From positions 1 to 6,827 of the forward strand of contig WFYP01000275.1 of NCBI GenBank assembly GCA_015490055.1: a stretch of DNA of 6,827 bases, written 5' to 3'. Source of the stretch: Nitratifractor sp. GTDB taxonomy: Bacteria > Campylobacterota > Campylobacteria > Campylobacterales > Sulfurovaceae. Below the pieces are notes generated by a model. That model did not search any database and was not told where the DNA came from. It worked only from the letters and a program-made list of their open reading frames with translations. The position numbers and the translations under genes were made by a program. Below, in pieces: positions 1 to 6,758 of the stretch (within the stretch, counting starts at the first letter, position 1; every line of letters begins with the position of its first letter).

Positions 1-575
1 ATATAGAAAAATACAAATATATAACCCATTATATACCCAAGCACTAACCCATTAATAGTATGTATTGAAAAGCCTATAAGAATTTGAAAACTTGCAATAA
101 ATATATTTAGTATTATTTTATTGTACACAATCTGTTTAAAATTTTCTTGCTGATTTAACCAATATTGTATGCCATTAAATATGCCCATAAAAATTATATT
201 TAATGGCATAATATATAGAAGATTTAAAAAATTATTTGATAAATAATTCAAAAAAATATTTGAAAATATCATTAATACAATTATCATTAATAAAGAAATA
301 GTCAAAGATATTATAAAAACAATACCTAATAAATTATTAGCTTCTACAGTTACTTTAGCTAACGGTAAAGCCAATTCATATCTTCCTGTTGCAAATATAC
401 TTATTATTAACATAATACTTAAATATAAAGCAAGAATACCAAAATCGTCAGGAGAGTATATTCGTGCTAAAATAGGACTAATTATAATAGGTATAGCTTG
501 TGCTATTGTTGTTCCAGTCATTAATGTTAAGACATGTTTAAAAAATTCTGACTTAAATTTTAATTGTTTTAGCAA
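1..575 (-). CDS. Wzx-like oligosaccharide flippase, N-terminal part (runs off the left edge)
   Basis: An open frame on the minus strand gives 191 codons without a stop and continues past position 1. It encodes an integral inner-membrane protein of the polysaccharide-export/MATE-like flippase family, which moves undecaprenyl-linked repeat units to the periplasm. The N-terminus has the family pattern: a first membrane segment at about residues 14-37 ending ISPILARIYSPDDFG, then segments at about 45-63, 81-105, 114-133, 153-171 and 172-190. The loop near residues 137-150 (QYWLNQQENFKQI) resembles the YWxNxxxxFK loop common in this family. The start is TTG at 573-575, directly after the TAA of the upstream 2-epimerase gene. 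It is preceded by AAGGGAG nine bases away; the next in-frame ATG (519-521) would cut into the first membrane segment. Full members have about 400-500 residues, so more than half lies outside the window. The substrate cannot be told from sequence. Confidence 0.85.
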   Translation of the reverse strand, partial: MLKQLKFKSEFFKHVLTLMTGTTIAQAIPIIISPILARIYSPDDFGILALYLSIMLIISIFATGRYELALPLAKVTVEANNLLGIVFIISLTISLLMIIVLMIFSNIFLNYLSNNFLNLLYIMPLNIIFMGIFNGIQYWLNQQENFKQIVYNKIILNIFIASFQILIGFSIHTINGLVLGYIMGYIFVFFY

Positions 576-1670
576 TTAATTATTCTCCCTTATTAATGTA
601 GAAATAATATTTTGCGAAGCTTTTCCATCCCCATAAAGATTTACATTAAAATCTATTTTATTCTTAAAGGCTAATTTATATGCATTAAAAATTTTTTCTT
701 TATCTGCTCCCACTAATATATTAGCACCTATATTTACAAGTTCCATCCATTCTGTTTCGTCTCGTAAAGTAAGGCAGGGTTTATGAAAGAAAAATGCTTC
801 TTTTTGTAAACCTCCGCTGTCTGTCATTACTAAATCTGCATTACTTATTAACCAAACCATTTCAAGATAGCCAACAGGGTCAATAATAGTTAGATTAGGA
901 TGTAATTTTAATGTAGAAGGTAGTAATTTTTTTGTTCTAGGATGAAGTGGCAAAATAATCTGTTTTTCTTTTGCTATTTCACTCAAAACTTCAAAAATAT
1001 TTTTTAGCCTCTCTAAATTATTTGTATTTTCTGCCCTATGAATTGTACAAAGTATATAACCTTTAGCCTCTAATTTCTCTTTATTTGCTAATAGTGGTTT
1101 TTTTGCAAACTGCTTATAAAACATAGCGCCATCTTGCATAACATCACCAACATTTGTTACTATTTGCCTACCATTTGAAGTAGCAAACGGAAAACCCTCT
1201 TTTTTTAAATTCTCTACTGCTATACTAGTTGGACAAAATAGAATATCACTTACTCTATCAGTAAGTATTCTATTTACCTCTTCAGGCATTTTCATATTGT
1301 AACTTCGTAAACCTGCTTCTATATGGGCAACCTTAATATGTAATTTACTTGCTACTATCGCACCTGCAAGTGTAGAGTTGGTATCTCCATAAACTAATAT
1401 CCAATTAGGATTCTCTTTTTCTGCTACCTCTTCAATTTTCTCTATCATTTGACCAGTCATCGCACCATGACTTTTCCCACCAATGCCAAGAAAATAATCT
1501 GGTTTAGGAATTTGCATCTCTTCAAAAAAAATATCACTCATATTTGTATCATAATGCTGTCCTGTATGAATAATTACTTCATGCAAATTATTGTGCATAG
1601 CAATTTCTCTACTAATACTACCAGCTTTAATAAATTGTGGTCGTGCCCCTAATACAGTTAATATTTTCAT
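576..1670 (-). CDS. wecB: Non-hydrolysing UDP-N-acetylglucosamine 2-epimerase family protein (WecB/WbpI-like)
   Basis: This 364-residue cytosolic enzyme has the usual length and GT-B fold signature of the family that interconverts UDP-GlcNAc and UDP-ManNAc, or related 2,3-diacetamido sugars. Visible motifs are GARPQFIKA at residues 8-16, GDTNST at 95-100, HIEAGLRS at 116-123 and PEEVNR at 129-134. Further on are HRAEN at 211-215, LHPR at 242-245, TDSGGLQKE at 283-291 and the C-terminal GDGKAS at 347-352. The family's active-site Asp, Glu and His correspond to D96, E118, E131 and H211. The ATG start has only a weak GTGAG site five bases upstream, 42 nt after galE. The HTGQHYDTNMS segment (35-45) resembles the WbpI branch (UDP-2,3-diacetamido glucuronate 2-epimerase) more than E. 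coli WecB, so family membership is sure but substrate is not. The product would be a nucleotide-sugar donor for the glycan made by this operon. Confidence 0.9.
   Translation of the reverse strand: MKILTVLGARPQFIKAGSISREIAMHNNLHEVIIHTGQHYDTNMSDIFFEEMQIPKPDYFLGIGGKSHGAMTGQMIEKIEEVAEKENPNWILVYGDTNSTLAGAIVASKLHIKVAHIEAGLRSYNMKMPEEVNRILTDRVSDILFCPTSIAVENLKKEGFPFATSNGRQIVTNVGDVMQDGAMFYKQFAKKPLLANKEKLEAKGYILCTIHRAENTNNLERLKNIFEVLSEIAKEKQIILPLHPRTKKLLPSTLKLHPNLTIIDPVGYLEMVWLISNADLVMTDSGGLQKEAFFFHKPCLTLRDETEWMELVNIGANILVGADKEKIFNAYKLAFKNKIDFNVNLYGDGKASQNIISTLIRENN
585..591 (-). promoter_or_regulatory. Shine-Dalgarno site fixing the TTG start of the flippase gene
   Basis: On the minus strand AAGGGAG lies inside the last codons of the 2-epimerase gene, nine bases before the TTG at 573-575. 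It is one of the best ribosome-binding matches in the window and supports the non-ATG start. Because it is embedded in the preceding coding region, translation of the two genes is probably coupled. Confidence 0.6.
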
Positions 1671-1712
1671 ATTTTCTCACTTTATAAGTTATAAATTTTA
1701 ATAAAAAATTGA

Positions 1713-2759
1713 TTATGCAAAGATATCATTATTATACCCTCTCGGGTTTTTACTCTGCCAATTCCAACTATCTTTACACATCTGTTCTATATCTCTTTTT
1801 GCTTTCCAATTTAATAACTCGTTAGCTTTTGTTGGGTTAGCATAACATATTGCAATATCTCCATCACGTCTAGCTACTATTTTATATGGAACATCTGCAC
1901 CACTTGCACTCTTAAAGGCTTTAACTATCTCTAATACACTATAGCCTTTTCCTGTACCAAGATTGCATATTAATGGTAAATTTTGAATGTTTAATGTTAA
2001 ATTATTAAGATATTCAACTGCTTTAACATGTGCATTTGCTAAATCTACTACATGAATGTAGTCTCTAACTCCTGTGCCATCAACTGTATCATAATCATCT
2101 CCAAATACTTGCAACTCTTTTAATTTACCTACAGCTACTTGTGATATATATGGCATTAAATTGTTTGGAATACCCTCTGGGTCTTCACCTATTAATCCAC
2201 TCTCGTGTGCACCTATTGGGTTAAAGTATCTTAAAATTGCTATTTTCCAACTCTTATCACTAATATATAAATCTTTTAAAATCTCTTCTATAAAGTACTT
2301 GCTTCTACCGTATGGGTTTGTTATACCAATACCAGTTTGAGCATCTTCGGTAATTGGCACCTCTTTTGGGTCGCCGTAAACTGTTGCCGATGAGCTAAAT
2401 ACTATTTTTTTGCAATTATACTCTTTCATAACTTCCAAAAGAGCTACGGTTCCATTTACATTATTATCGTAATACTCGAGAGGTTTTTCTACACTCTCGC
2501 CTACTGCTTTTAAACCAGCGAAATGAATTACGCTATCGATGTTATTATTTGCAAAAACCTCTTGTAGTAGTTTTTTATCTCTTATATCACCCTCTACAAA
2601 CTCTACGCTTTTACCTATAATTTTCTCTACTCTATTTAAAGCCTCTTTTGAAGAGTTTGATAGATTATCATAAACTATGAACTCATACCCTGCACTGCAT
2701 AACTCTACTAAAGTATGGCTACCTATGTAGCCGGCTCCGCCTGTTATTAGGATTTTCAC
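1713..2759 (-). CDS. galE: UDP-glucose/UDP-hexosamine 4-epimerase (GalE family)
   Basis: This 348-residue extended short-chain dehydrogenase/reductase is slightly longer than E. coli GalE (338). It uses bound NAD to invert C4 of UDP-hexoses in the cytosol. The Rossmann motif GGAGYIG is at residues 7-13, the cofactor-binding acidic residue D31 follows beta-2, and D58 lies in the GDIRD stretch. SSSATVYG is at 122-129 and contains the catalytic Ser/Thr. The YxxxK pair is Y150/K154, RYFNPIGAH is at 177-185, and the C-terminal RRDGD is at 297-301. Cys305 aligns with E. coli Tyr299, the position that excludes N-acetylated substrates, so UDP-GlcNAc/UDP-GalNAc activity is predicted. The start is GTG (2757-2759) with AAAGGA five bases upstream (2765-2770). 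The ATTAKILI-type N-terminus begins exactly at the expected beta-1 strand. It lies 45 nt after the export lipoprotein gene and 42 nt before the 2-epimerase gene. Confidence 0.95.
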   Translation of the reverse strand: MKILITGGAGYIGSHTLVELCSAGYEFIVYDNLSNSSKEALNRVEKIIGKSVEFVEGDIRDKKLLQEVFANNNIDSVIHFAGLKAVGESVEKPLEYYDNNVNGTVALLEVMKEYNCKKIVFSSSATVYGDPKEVPITEDAQTGIGITNPYGRSKYFIEEILKDLYISDKSWKIAILRYFNPIGAHESGLIGEDPEGIPNNLMPYISQVAVGKLKELQVFGDDYDTVDGTGVRDYIHVVDLANAHVKAVEYLNNLTLNIQNLPLICNLGTGKGYSVLEIVKAFKSASGADVPYKIVARRDGDIAICYANPTKANELLNWKAKRDIEQMCKDSWNWQSKNPRGYNNDIFA

Positions 2760-2772
2760 TATTTTCCTTTAA

Positions 2773-2790
2773 TCGCACAATAAAGTGCAA
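2773..2790 (-). other. Small hairpin between the export gene and galE
   Basis: Read on the minus strand, TTGCAC and GTGCGA can pair around a six-base loop (TTTATT), giving six pairs including one U-G wobble. It sits in the 45-nt gap between the export lipoprotein stop and the galE ribosome-binding site. It is not followed by a T run, so it is unlikely to be an intrinsic terminator. It may be chance, or a weak mRNA-processing or stabilising element. Confidence 0.3.
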
Positions 2791-2804
2791 TATAATAAAA
2801 TTAT

Positions 2805-3539
2805 TTACTGAGTAAGAGTATGTATCGCCGCAAATGGTGAAACAATATCCGTTATTGCACGAAGAGGTGCTGTTATATTATCTGAAGCTATTTTAAACTC
2901 TTTAGCACTATTTGGTTGAACATAAATAACATCATTTGGTTTAATTAAAATATTAGATGCTCTTAATTTATTGAAGTTTGTTAAATCAACTCTTCTTAAA
3001 CTCATATTTCCATTTGCATCTCTACTTACTATTATAATATTATCTCTAACTGCATTATCTGTTAAACCACCTGCCGATGCTACTGCTTCAAGTATTGTCA
3101 TATAATCTTTGTCCGCATTTATAGGTCCTGGTTTCTTAACCTCTCCCAATACATAAACTCTTTTATTTAATACTTCCAAATTAAGTGCAGGATTTCTTAA
3201 ATATTTTGCATATTTTCGCTCTAACATCTTAGCAGCTTGTGTCTGAGTAAGACCAGCAACCCTAACTCTATGAACAAGAGGCAAAGATATATATCCGCTA
3301 CTATCTACTAATATACCATTTTGTACTAGTATTGGAGGAATTAAATCTGGATGTTGATATATATTAATAGCAAGTCTATCGTGTTTTAATATCCTATAAT
3401 CTATACGAGCAGGAACACTACTTGCTCTATAATTAGTATAAGAAGCACTATTACCTTCTGTTTGAAGCAATTTGTAATTTTTAGAACTACAACCTACCAA
3501 GCTTAAGATAGCAATAAATAGTAAAATTTTTTTTAGCAT
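2805..3539 (-). CDS. Wza-like polysaccharide export outer-membrane lipoprotein, short form
   Basis: This 244-residue lipoprotein is predicted to form the periplasmic and outer-membrane export channel. It has a type II signal peptide: a Lys-containing N-terminus, a hydrophobic stretch at residues 5-16 and lipobox LVGC at 14-17. Ser18 after the Cys argues against inner-membrane retention. A Poly_export (Wza N-terminal) domain spans about 47-123, starting DYRILKHDRLAINIYQHPDL. A single SLBB domain spans about 127-178, with the signature VYVLGEVKKPGP at 129-139 or so and a following SAGGLTDNA. The sequence ILIKPNDVIYVQPN at 197-210 closes the core. The last 20 or so residues could form the C-terminal amphipathic helix used by Wza to cross the outer membrane. 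E. coli Wza has about 379 residues, so this is a reduced form. The ATG has AAAGGA five bases upstream. It lies 31 nt after the phosphatase gene, consistent with co-production with the Wzc-like protein it would contact. Confidence 0.88.
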   Translation of the reverse strand: MLKKILLFIAILSLVGCSSKNYKLLQTEGNSASYTNYRASSVPARIDYRILKHDRLAINIYQHPDLIPPILVQNGILVDSSGYISLPLVHRVRVAGLTQTQAAKMLERKYAKYLRNPALNLEVLNKRVYVLGEVKKPGPINADKDYMTILEAVASAGGLTDNAVRDNIIIVSRDANGNMSLRRVDLTNFNKLRASNILIKPNDVIYVQPNSAKEFKIASDNITAPLRAITDIVSPFAAIHTLTQ

Positions 3540-3570
3540 TTTATTCCTTTTTTTCTAATTATATCTAAAC

Positions 3571-4305
3571 TTATAAAGTATCATTCAAAATATTGTTATT
3601 TCGAAATATTGTATCAAACAGACTCAGTTTTTTCACTTTTTTGATACCCTCTATATGTTTTAATCCATGGGCATCGCTCCCTAAAAAACTAACCCACCCT
3701 TGCTTAACTAAAAATTCCGCTTTTTGTTTAGCACTTTTACCATACCCACCAATAAGAGAGTTCAAATTAAGCTGAAACAGTACACCTAAATCTTTTAATT
3801 TACTATAATCATACTCTAAATTATTAATATATCTATATCTCTCAGGGTGAGCAAGTACAGGCTTAAAACCAGCAGACTGAATCTCGAAAATCATCTCTTC
3901 CATATTTATAGGTCTATCCATATAAGATGTTTCAAATAGCAGATAATTATCTCCAAAACTTAAAATATCACCACTATTTAAATGCTCTAAAAAACCATCA
4001 TCTAAATAATACTCTGCTGCTGTATCTATTTCAATATATAGCCCCCTAGTTCTAGCCTCTTCTCTTAAAATATATAACTTTTCTCTAACAATTTTTGGTG
4101 TATTTCTATAAACATCTGCCATAATATGGGGAGTTGTTATAACTTTACTATAACCAGTATCTTGCATACCCCTAAGCATATCAATAGACTCTTCTAAAGA
4201 TTTAGAACCATCATCAATTGCTGGCAAAATATGTGAGTGTATATCTGTTAAGAGCCTAAACTCATTAACCTTTTTCTTTTTTTTACCAAAATTCCAAAAT
4301 ACCAT
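3571..4305 (-). CDS. CpsB/YwqE-type PHP protein-tyrosine phosphatase
   Basis: This 244-residue protein belongs to the PHP superfamily of metal-dependent phosphatases, whose CpsB, Wzh and YwqE members remove phosphate from the tyrosine tail of bacterial tyrosine kinases. The metal ligands stand out: DIHSHILPAIDDG at residues 21-33, TPH at 58-60, E98 in AAEYYLD, LAHPERY at 151-157 and SDAHG at 210-214. Length matches the family (about 240-255). There is no signal peptide; the N-terminus is short and Lys-rich (residues 8-12), so the enzyme should be cytosolic, where the kinase domain is. The gene starts 8 nt after the kinase stop codon, and its AGAGG ribosome-binding site overlaps that stop, so the two are very likely translationally coupled. 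The usual Gram-negative partner of Wzc is an unrelated low-molecular-weight phosphatase (Wzb). The kinase assignment as substrate is inferred from the family and gene order. Confidence 0.9.
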   Translation of the reverse strand: MVFWNFGKKKKKVNEFRLLTDIHSHILPAIDDGSKSLEESIDMLRGMQDTGYSKVITTPHIMADVYRNTPKIVREKLYILREEARTRGLYIEIDTAAEYYLDDGFLEHLNSGDILSFGDNYLLFETSYMDRPINMEEMIFEIQSAGFKPVLAHPERYRYINNLEYDYSKLKDLGVLFQLNLNSLIGGYGKSAKQKAEFLVKQGWVSFLGSDAHGLKHIEGIKKVKKLSLFDTIFRNNNILNDTL

Positions 4306-4313
4306 AATTACCT

Positions 4314-6605
4314 CTACTTATAGTATCCATAACCATTACCATATCCATAACCATAGCCTTTTCTGCTAGCTTTTATATCATTAAATACTATACCTAATCC
4401 TTTAATACCTTCGCTCTTAAGAATATTAATATTGTTAATAAATTCTTTTTTTGAGTATCCATCTCTAAGTACATACAATGAAATATCACAAAGATCTAAA
4501 ATAAATCTAGCATCAGAAACTAACCCTATAGGTGGAGTATCTAAAATAATAATATCATACATACTTTTTAAACTCTTTATTATATCTGCAAAATCTTCGC
4601 TCTCTAATAGTTCACTAGGGTTAGGAGGCACAGGACCAGACAAAATTATATCTAAATTATCATATTCACTATGTTCTATGACTTCAGTCAAAGTATTTTT
4701 GTTAGTTAAAAGCGTGCTCATCCCTTTACTATTTTCCAAATTAAACTTCTCATGTAATGTAGGTTTACGCATATCAATATTTAAAATAATAACTCTTTTA
4801 CCTGTCAAACTAATAATAGCTGCTAAATTAACAGCGACCGTAGTCTTGCCTTCCCCTGATATTGTAGATGTTAAAGCTACTGTATAACCACTTTTTTTCT
4901 TAGCCATAAATTGCAAATTAGTTCTGAAAGACCTAAAGCTCTCGGCTACAATAGATTTAGGCGATTTCAACACAACCAAATCATTAGCATCTTTAGATAT
5001 ATGAGGAATAGAAGCAACTATTGGAACTGTTGTCGCTTTTTCTATATCCTCTTTAGATTCTATCTTATCATTTAAAAATGATCTTAAAAATGCCAACATA
5101 ATTCCTAAAATCAAACCTAAGATTACTCCTACCACTATGATTAACTTTCTTTTTGGCTTAATTGGTTTTTGCGGTAATAGTGCACTATCTACTACTCTAT
5201 TTTTACTAATAGTCGATGCTTTAGCAATAGCAACTTCAGAACGCTTTTCTAATAGATAAGAGTAAATTTTCTCATTAACTAAAAACTCTCTTTTTAAGTT
5301 TGTAAGCACTCTCTCGTTTGCAGGTAAAGTTGATATTATCTTCTTCTCTTTAGCAATCGATTTTTTCAAAAGTGCCTCTTTATCTTTTAAAAGTTGCAAC
5401 ATATTTTTTATCGTAATATATATAGATTTTTTCAACTGTTTAATAGTATTTGTAGCTTTTATAACATCTGGATATGCAGGAGTATAATCTTGTAATAGTG
5501 CTTTTCTGGTAATCATAGTATCTTGTAACTGTTTAATCATACCAAGCAAGGAACTCCCATCACTACCCATACCTACAATAGATATACTCTCTAAACCTTT
5601 ACCATTTCTAACTTGGTTAAAAAGAGCCTGTATAATCTCTCTTCTTAAAGATATATCAGATAATTGTGTCTCTAGTTCAGCTGATCTTTTAATTTCTACT
5701 TCTGCTTTAGAACTTAAACTTACAGTATCTGTCTTCTTTTTAAAATCTTCTAAATTTTTAGCAGAACTTTGCAAACTTTTAGTAATTTCAGATAACTGCT
5801 TATCTATAAATTCTAGCTTCTTAGTAGCCTCTTTAGTTTTGCGTTCAATACTCTGCTTTAAATAAGCCTTAGCAACAGCATTTACATAGTGCTGTGCCCT
5901 ACTTGCAATATTGTCTTCATAAGATATATTAATAATAGCTGCTTTTTTACCAGCTTGTGAAACCTGTAAACCCTTTCTAACATCATCAGCTAAGTAGTCA
6001 GGATCTTTTGCAATAAACCTATACTCTTTATAATTAAAATCACCTATTTTTTTAACTAAAATTTCAAAGTGCTTATTCTTAATCCAATCTCCAAAACTAA
6101 CTTCTCTATAATAGCTCCACTTTGTTCCATTTTCATCTTTGGCATCTTTTACTTCTAATATAAATTTATTATTACTAGTTGGAGTAATTTTAAACTCTAC
6201 ATCGTACCCATGTTTAATATCTACATTAAATGGACTATTTTTATAAAGTTCTATCTTTTTATAATACTTTATTCCATAATAATGCTTTACAAAATCTACC
6301 TTTTTCAGAGCCATATTTGTAACAAAACGAGACTTTATAATTTGGATTTCAGTATCTATATCTTTACTTCCTTGACTCAGTGCTTCACCTAAGATATCGT
6401 CTGCTGATATTGGGCTTTTCTTAGAACTAACTTCTAAAGTGCTTGTAGCTTTATATATATTTGGCTTATAGTAAGCATATATAGCAGCCAAGAGAGTTAT
6501 AAGCATAGTTATTAAAATAATTGAATACTTATATTTTAAAAGTGTACTAAACACCTCTTTTAAATCAATTTCATCTTCTTCTATATAATTATCTTTATTA
6601 TCCAA
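4314..6605 (-). CDS. wzc: Wzc-like polysaccharide co-polymerase with fused tyrosine autokinase (BY-kinase)
   Basis: This 763-residue inner-membrane protein sets chain length and couples polymerisation to export. A Wzz domain begins near residue 12 and is followed by TM1 at about 27-46. A large periplasmic region has coiled-coil stretches near 250-330 and 385-425. A GNVR-type segment at about 425-480 leads into prolines 478/481/484 and TM2 at about 487-507. The cytosolic kinase has ExxRxxR (E555, R558, R561), Walker A SGEGKTT at 583-589, Walker A' NIDMR at 609-613 and Walker B IIILDTPP at 685-692. The tail ends in a Tyr/Gly cluster with six Tyr between 751 and 762. The first Asp of Walker A' is Asn609. 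The start is taken as TTG (6603-6605), with GGGAG seven bases upstream. An in-frame ATG at 6711-6713 would add 36 residues, has no ribosome-binding site and adds an unusual extra hydrophobic stretch. It is the first gene of the operon. Confidence 0.92.
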   Translation of the reverse strand: MDNKDNYIEEDEIDLKEVFSTLLKYKYSIILITMLITLLAAIYAYYKPNIYKATSTLEVSSKKSPISADDILGEALSQGSKDIDTEIQIIKSRFVTNMALKKVDFVKHYYGIKYYKKIELYKNSPFNVDIKHGYDVEFKITPTSNNKFILEVKDAKDENGTKWSYYREVSFGDWIKNKHFEILVKKIGDFNYKEYRFIAKDPDYLADDVRKGLQVSQAGKKAAIINISYEDNIASRAQHYVNAVAKAYLKQSIERKTKEATKKLEFIDKQLSEITKSLQSSAKNLEDFKKKTDTVSLSSKAEVEIKRSAELETQLSDISLRREIIQALFNQVRNGKGLESISIVGMGSDGSSLLGMIKQLQDTMITRKALLQDYTPAYPDVIKATNTIKQLKKSIYITIKNMLQLLKDKEALLKKSIAKEKKIISTLPANERVLTNLKREFLVNEKIYSYLLEKRSEVAIAKASTISKNRVVDSALLPQKPIKPKRKLIIVVGVILGLILGIMLAFLRSFLNDKIESKEDIEKATTVPIVASIPHISKDANDLVVLKSPKSIVAESFRSFRTNLQFMAKKKSGYTVALTSTISGEGKTTVAVNLAAIISLTGKRVIILNIDMRKPTLHEKFNLENSKGMSTLLTNKNTLTEVIEHSEYDNLDIILSGPVPPNPSELLESEDFADIIKSLKSMYDIIILDTPPIGLVSDARFILDLCDISLYVLRDGYSKKEFINNINILKSEGIKGLGIVFNDIKASRKGYGYGYGNGYGYYK
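4320..4358 (-). repeat. In-frame GGN-TAY hexamer repeat encoding the Gly-Tyr autophosphorylation tail
   Basis: The last codons of the Wzc-like gene are a run of GGN-TAT/TAC hexamers, one degraded to GGT-AAT, encoding alternating Gly and Tyr (residues 750-762). In this kinase family the C-terminal tyrosine cluster is the site of trans-autophosphorylation. The unit length of six keeps frame, so gain or loss of a unit would change the number of tyrosines without breaking the gene. Confidence 0.75.
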
Positions 6606-6612
6606 AATAAAT

Positions 6613-6617
6613 CTCCC
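6613..6617 (-). promoter_or_regulatory. Shine-Dalgarno site fixing the TTG start of the Wzc-like gene
   Basis: GGGAG on the minus strand lies seven bases before TTG at 6603-6605. No comparable purine-rich site precedes the ATG at 6711-6713, where the upstream 30 bases are almost all A and T. This decides the start in favour of TTG. Confidence 0.6.
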
Positions 6618-6633
6618 AATATATAATTTTATT

Positions 6634-6639
6634 ATTATA
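6634..6639 (-). promoter_or_regulatory. Candidate -10 box for the polysaccharide operon
   Basis: The minus strand reads TATAAT at 6639 down to 6634, preceded by a run of seven T. That arrangement suits the weak -35, T-rich style described for sigma70 promoters in Campylobacterota. Transcription would begin near 6627, leaving a leader of about 20 nt that carries the GGGAG site. No convincing -35 hexamer is seen at the right distance. In sequence this AT-rich, a chance match is quite possible, and the operon promoter may lie further upstream. Confidence 0.35.
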
Positions 6640-6729
6640 TATAAAAAAATGAAACTAATATTGTTATTCTTTCTATATGACCATATCTTATTAAAACGAT
6701 GAACTAAATTCATTAATTTTTCATTTAAA

Positions 6730-6758
6730 TTGACATAAAATATATAATGTGTTACGAT
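6730..6758 (+). promoter_or_regulatory. Candidate rightward sigma70 promoter, divergent from the operon
   Basis: On the plus strand TTGACA (6730-6735) is followed after exactly 17 bases by TACGAT (6753-6758), with a TGn extension (6750-6752) before the -10 box. That is six of six at -35 and four of six at -10, at optimal spacing. The start would be near 6765 and the transcript would run out of the window to the right, away from the polysaccharide operon. It would cover the hairpin at 6784-6827. What it transcribes beyond the edge is not visible. Confidence 0.5.

Noticed and set aside
1449..1652. A plus-strand open frame of 67 codons opposite the 2-epimerase gene
   Set aside because: It is antisense to conserved epimerase motifs and shows no domain or convincing ribosome-binding site. 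The 60-codon plus-strand frames at 3593-3775 and 6210-6392 were dropped for the same reasons.
1671..1712. Intrinsic terminator between galE and the 2-epimerase gene
   Set aside because: The gap has A/T runs but no GC-bearing stem ahead of a T run on the minus strand, so the genes are most likely co-transcribed.
4432..4887. A 151-codon plus-strand open frame opposite the kinase domain
   Set aside because: It lies entirely antisense to the conserved Walker motifs of the Wzc-like gene, has no recognisable domain, and arises from low stop frequency opposite an AT-rich gene.
6675..6686. 12-bp palindrome-like ATATGACCATAT, and a nearby 5-bp inverted repeat at 6699-6713
   Set aside because: The arms are only 5 bp and made mostly of A and T, so chance occurrence in this region is likely; nothing ties them to a regulator.
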